64,000 nt of DNA from Semisulcospira habei (lineage: Eukaryota; Mollusca; Gastropoda; Semisulcospiridae). Of the stretch, positions 60,941 through 64,000 are shown one piece after another (within the stretch, counting starts at the first letter, position 1; every line of letters begins with the position of its first letter). The notes beneath the pieces are model-generated. The model saw only the letters and a program-made list of their open reading frames with translations, ran no database searches and was not told where the DNA came from. The DNA lies in contig BTPG01000002.1 in the NCBI GenBank assembly GCA_036245525.1, forward strand, positions 167,855,501 to 167,919,500, in the 5' to 3' direction. A program made the position numbers and the translations under genes.

Positions 60941-60945
<5 letters not shown>
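60785..60945 (-). mobile_element. possible tRNA-derived SINE
   Basis: On the minus strand a tRNA-like head (GAGCTGGGTGGATCTGTGG TAGAGTCG, then B-box-like AGGGTTGAATCCACC) is followed by an AT-rich body ending TTGAATAAACTTTATTGCCC. A and B boxes are approximate. No target duplication was found. Confidence 0.4.
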
Positions 60946-61026
<81 letters not shown>

Positions 61027-61051
61027 GTGTGTGTGTGTGTGTGTGTGTGAT

Positions 61052-61086
<35 letters not shown>
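60944..61086. repeat. (TG)n microsatellite
   Basis: About 140 bp with CG and GA interruptions. Confidence 0.97.
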
Positions 61087-61089
<3 letters not shown>

Positions 61090-61289
61090 TCGTGTGAGTG
61101 TGCGTGCCTGCGTGCATAGGTACGTGCGTTTGGGTGTGTGTGGGCATACACAGCCCAGAGATCAGACCTTAGCACGGTCAATTTTCCAACTGACCCTTTG
61201 TGTTACTCCGTCCTTCGGGGTCTCATGATCGTCTGCGCGCATTCTAAATCTGCCACTCCCAGTATGAAGTCACTGCCACCAACAGGATC
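61087..61289. other. upstream DNA, nothing recognised
   Basis: No element was identified. Confidence 0.4.
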
Positions 61290-61350
61290 CAACTGCCCAA
61301 GAGACATAGACCCTGACTCATGAGGATCTGATTTATGCCTCCTGCGGAAT
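61290..61350. mobile_element. family D remnant
   Basis: CAAGAGACATAGACCC, ACTCATGAGGATCTGATTTA, TGCCTCCTGC. Confidence 0.55.
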
Positions 61351-61351
61351 T

Positions 61352-61610
61352 AACCCCTTAACTGCCGGGGCGAGGCGAATGCTACCCATTTGCAAGAGAC
61401 ACAAACCCTCATGAGCCCCCGCAGTCGCGGGGGGGGGGGGGGGGAGGGGGGAGGGGAGGGGGGCTCATGAGGATTTATGTCTCTTGTTAGTCCAATGTTT
61501 TTCTCATTGGTCCCATTTTTTTTGTGTTCGTCACGCGAACGCCCAATTCAGTGTGCAGTCATGTGGTTTCAGACGCGAAATCCGTGATCACTGGCGGCAA
61601 AGGGGTTGAG
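61352..61610. mobile_element. palindromic MITE, family D variant with G-tract in the loop
   Basis: TTAACCCCTTAACTGCCGGG, CAAACCCTCATGAGCCCCCG, a G-rich expansion (61,430-61,462), GGCTCATGAGGATTTATG. It ends GCAAAGGGGTTGAG. Confidence 0.8.
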
Positions 61611-61814
61611 AAACAGTTCAGAAACACTCGTGACAGTCTGCGGTCGGTTACTTGTAGTGAAAGGGTCAGCGTATGTAACGAGGATCTGTAGAAGCTACAC
61701 ATGTACATTGAGTCAGTCTAACCGGAACCCGCCCCTTCATCTGGGGGCTACTGCAAACACGCAGATTCGAATTTACACTCGTTATCGACACACCACTTTC
61801 AGTTTCAAAAAACC

Positions 61815-61930
61815 GGTTGCGGCATGCGTGAGCTTAGTCCTGCGCCAGCTACTAAGCAAGGTGCTCCGCTGTTGCGGAGCACCTTGCTTAGTGGCTGGCG
61901 CAGGACTAATCTCACTGGTGCAACTGACCG
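61815..61930. mobile_element. palindrome family F, copy 4
   Basis: GTTGCGGCATGCGTGAGCTT, GCAAGGTGCTCCGC, TGTT, GCGGAGCACC, CAGGACTAATCTCACTGGTG CAAC. Confidence 0.88.
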
Positions 61931-62331
61931 CATGTCCCCGGTTACCTGCGCGTAACTGAGTTCACGATTAGTCACACCGCCATTCAGCGTTTTCCTGACT
62001 GTCTAACGCCATTGCTCAGTAATTGTATTGGTTCACTTTTTGGACCGTGCACAAATTGTGTATGTTTTTTCTGTCATAAGTATTGTCTAGTCGTGACAGT
62101 TTATAAAATCAAGACCCCCCCAAAACAGGTGACTGCCAAAGCGTCAGTGTGAAATGTTGGGATTTTCATGACAATCCTTTCATAATAGCAGAACTTTGTG
62201 GTTTGACGGAGGGCGAAATGTACAATACCAAAGCGATCATTTTTGTGGCCGTCAATCCTATACTGATAGAATGACCTTCATATACTGTTATTGTGAAATC
62301 GTACACGTCTACAGTATCTTTTTTTTCACGT
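61931..62331. other. upstream DNA; trace of element Q
   Basis: CAAAACAGGTGACTGCCAAA, GTGTGAAATG near 62,123-62,157 matches the outer end of element Q. The rest is unassigned. Confidence 0.4.
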
Positions 62332-62572
62332 AACCCCTTCTCTGCCACTGGACTCTACAGGCGTAAATCTTTGTTCAATCAATAACCGAAAACCACAAGC
62401 GTCAAAAAAACATGGTTGCAAATTGGTCTTAGCGAGACCTAGATCCTCATGCGACTGCGGGGGATCACGAGGATCTAGGCCTCTTGCAAATGGTAGGTAT
62501 TCAATTTTCCTCGGGGCTTTGACTGCTACTGACGATGCCGTTCGGCAGTAAAAGCACGTACTTAAGGGGTTA
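62332..62572. mobile_element. palindromic MITE, family D, decayed copy
   Basis: GTAACCCCTTCTCTGCC, AGATCCTCATG, CGGGGGATCACGAGGATC. It ends TACTTAAGGGGTTAA. Confidence 0.7.
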
Positions 62573-62944
62573 AAATTTGTTCTATGCATATTATTTTCCT
62601 GCCGTGTTCCACCGAAAATGACTTCCCTTCTATGAGTTAACGTGAATTGATAAAGGGAATCATTCGTCGGTCGTCAACTGTCCTTTTGACCAACATTTTT
62701 GTATGTTTAAGTGATCGGACACTGGCTACGGTATACATTTCAGTCAAGACTCATTTTATAAATTCATATTCTACCTTTTCACTCTGCCATCCTCCTGCGG
62801 ATCAGTACCGCAAACGGTTCTCGGGCCGAATACAGCCGTGCGCGGGCCATCCGAAGGACGGCCGACATCACCCTGGGGACTATTTGTTTTAATGACTTTC
62901 TAGTGTTAAGGGTATTATTGTTTAACAGGAGTGGTCCTACCCGG
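62573..62944. other. upstream DNA, nothing recognised
   Basis: No gene. Weak resemblance to palindrome I near 62,818. Confidence 0.35.
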
Positions 62945-63066
62945 GGTCAGTTGTGCGAGCGAGCTTAGGTCCTGCGCAAGGCACTAAGCGAGGTGCTCCG
63001 CTGTAGCGGAGCACCTTGCTTAGTGAGCTTGCGCAGGACTAAAGCGGCTCGCTCGTGCAACCGATC
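62945..63066. mobile_element. palindrome family F, copy 5
   Basis: GGTCAGTTGTGCGAGCGAGC, AGGTGCTCCGC, TGTA, GCGGAGCACCTTGC, GGCTCGCTCGTGCAACCGATC. The outer stem carries paired changes (GCGAGCGAGC / GCTCGCTCGT) relative to copy 3. Confidence 0.88.
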
Positions 63067-63109
63067 GAGGCCCCCTATTATACAAAACCTACCGATCCAG
63101 GGGTTGTAG

Positions 63110-64000
63110 AGTGTTCATGGAGAAGTAGTACCTTTGACTTTTCAGCCAGCAGCGCCTCTTGGGGCAGGCGGGAGCACTGGTCTTCACATGGCACTCAACT
63201 CTCACAGCTGGCTCCAGGTCCTTTACCTAGCCACACCCCGGTAACCGCTTCTGCTGGCGGGCGAAACGTTGTGAGGGGCTGACGCGTCTCTCAGTCAGTT
63301 GAAATACTTGGAGAGGAGACGGGCGCCGCCAAGTTCGCCTAAGCCCATTGAAAGGACTGATGGACAAGCAACAGAATAAGAATAACATGCCGGATCGGTC
63401 GGGGCCCGGATCACCAACGACCGCGCACCCCATTGGAGGTCTCCAGGGTGGGGGCGACAAGTGTGTTACTGGAACCAAACCCACCATCAAGCTGCCCACG
63501 CAAGGAATAACTATCGGAACTTGGAACGTTCGCACACTCTACCAGTGCGGCAAAGTGAAGGAACTCACCCACGAGTTGAAGCGCTATCGCTGGGACATTG
63601 TAGGACTTGCAGAAGTTCGATGGACAGGCTTCGGAGAAACAACAACAGATGAAGGCCATAAAATCTGGTTCAGCGGAAAAGAAACCAAGCACGAACATGG
63701 CGTAGCTTTTATCGTAAGGAAAGAGGTGGCTGGAACTGTCATCAGCTGCACCCCCGTGTCAAGCAGACTAGTCTCCATCCGCATCTCCGCCCGACCGCAC
63801 AACATCACTATCATTCAAGTATACGCTCCAACAGCAGATCATGATGATGAAGAAATAGAAGAATTTTACGAACAACTGGACAACATCATCAAGAAAACAC
63901 CTAAGAAAGACATTCTGACTGTCCTCGGTGACTGGAATGCAAAGATCGGCCCTGACGCCTACCAACAATGGGCAGGAACAGCTGGCAAGTTTGGTCTTGG
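63110..64000 (+). mobile_element. LINE C, 5' end, continues past the window
   Basis: A roughly 250-bp GC-rich leader precedes an open endonuclease frame, so this copy keeps its 5' end. It differs in sequence from LINEs A and B. Confidence 0.75.
63360..64000 (+). CDS. LINE C APE endonuclease (N-terminal part of a LINE polyprotein)
   Basis: The frame opens at ATG 63,360 (MDKQQNKNNMPDRSGPGS; a second ATG at 63,387) and has no stop to the window edge, 213 codons. Endonuclease motifs in order: ITIGTWNVRTLYQCGKVKEL (N of the GTWNVR motif), IVGLAEVRWTGFGE (catalytic E), GVAFIVRKEVAGTV, ITIIQVYAPTADHDDEEIEE, LTVLGDWNAKIGPDAYQQW (GDWNAKIG). It would nick target DNA in the nucleus. The family resembles RTE-like elements often labelled craniofacial development protein 2-like in databases. 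The intact frame suggests a young copy. Confidence 0.9.
   Translation, partial: MDKQQNKNNMPDRSGPGSPTTAHPIGGLQGGGDKCVTGTKPTIKLPTQGITIGTWNVRTLYQCGKVKELTHELKRYRWDIVGLAEVRWTGFGETTTDEGHKIWFSGKETKHEHGVAFIVRKEVAGTVISCTPVSSRLVSIRISARPHNITIIQVYAPTADHDDEEIEEFYEQLDNIIKKTPKKDILTVLGDWNAKIGPDAYQQWAGTAGKFGL

Overview
This is a stretch of animal nuclear DNA, most likely from a mollusc or another lophotrochozoan. That placement is an inference from the cadherin type and the repeat content; no database search was possible. The only host gene I can support runs on the minus strand: a neural-cadherin-like (classical, invertebrate type) gene. Its first coding exon lies at 54,925-55,558 and fifteen further exons descend to 6,070. 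The gene's 3' part lies beyond the left edge. Exons are small (86-634 bp), have canonical GT/AG borders and, with one exception (exon 2 to exon 3), keep a single open phase. The predicted protein starts with a signal peptide and a prodomain that ends in an RHKR furin-type site, then continues into a series of cadherin repeats.

Everything else is intronic or upstream DNA built from mobile elements in several layers. The main ones are: (1) a 5,988-bp Gag-only LTR retrotransposon (21,109-27,096) with nearly identical 1.9-kb LTRs, inserted into a small palindrome; (2) a 6.5-kb nest at 37,459-44,231 in which a palindromic element holds a minus-strand LINE (A), which in turn holds a 5'-truncated plus-strand LINE (B) and a 243-bp element, with target duplications visible at each level; (3) an ORF1-only retroposon (34,401-36,443) inside another palindromic element and itself broken by a SINE-like element; (4) three copies of a roughly 385-bp SINE-like element, each with a perfect duplication; (5) a CR1/L2-like LINE split by about 3 kb of unrelated DNA at the left end; and (6) the 5' end of another LINE running off the right end.

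The most striking feature is a dense swarm of short, nearly perfect palindromes (80-220 bp), mostly bounded by TTAA. They belong to more than ten families in every part of the window. Three families (A, B, C here) share one hairpin core but have different ends. Substitutions in the stem appear symmetrically in both arms. At six places neighbouring elements abut and share a single TTAA. Several lie within 12-60 nt of cadherin splice sites. Transcription of the cadherin gene would place dozens of hairpins in its pre-mRNA.

Microsatellites, a 35-bp minisatellite and long C/G homopolymers fill much of the rest. No rRNA, CRISPR array or other host gene was seen. The only tRNA-like sequence is a degenerate SINE head near 60.9 kb.
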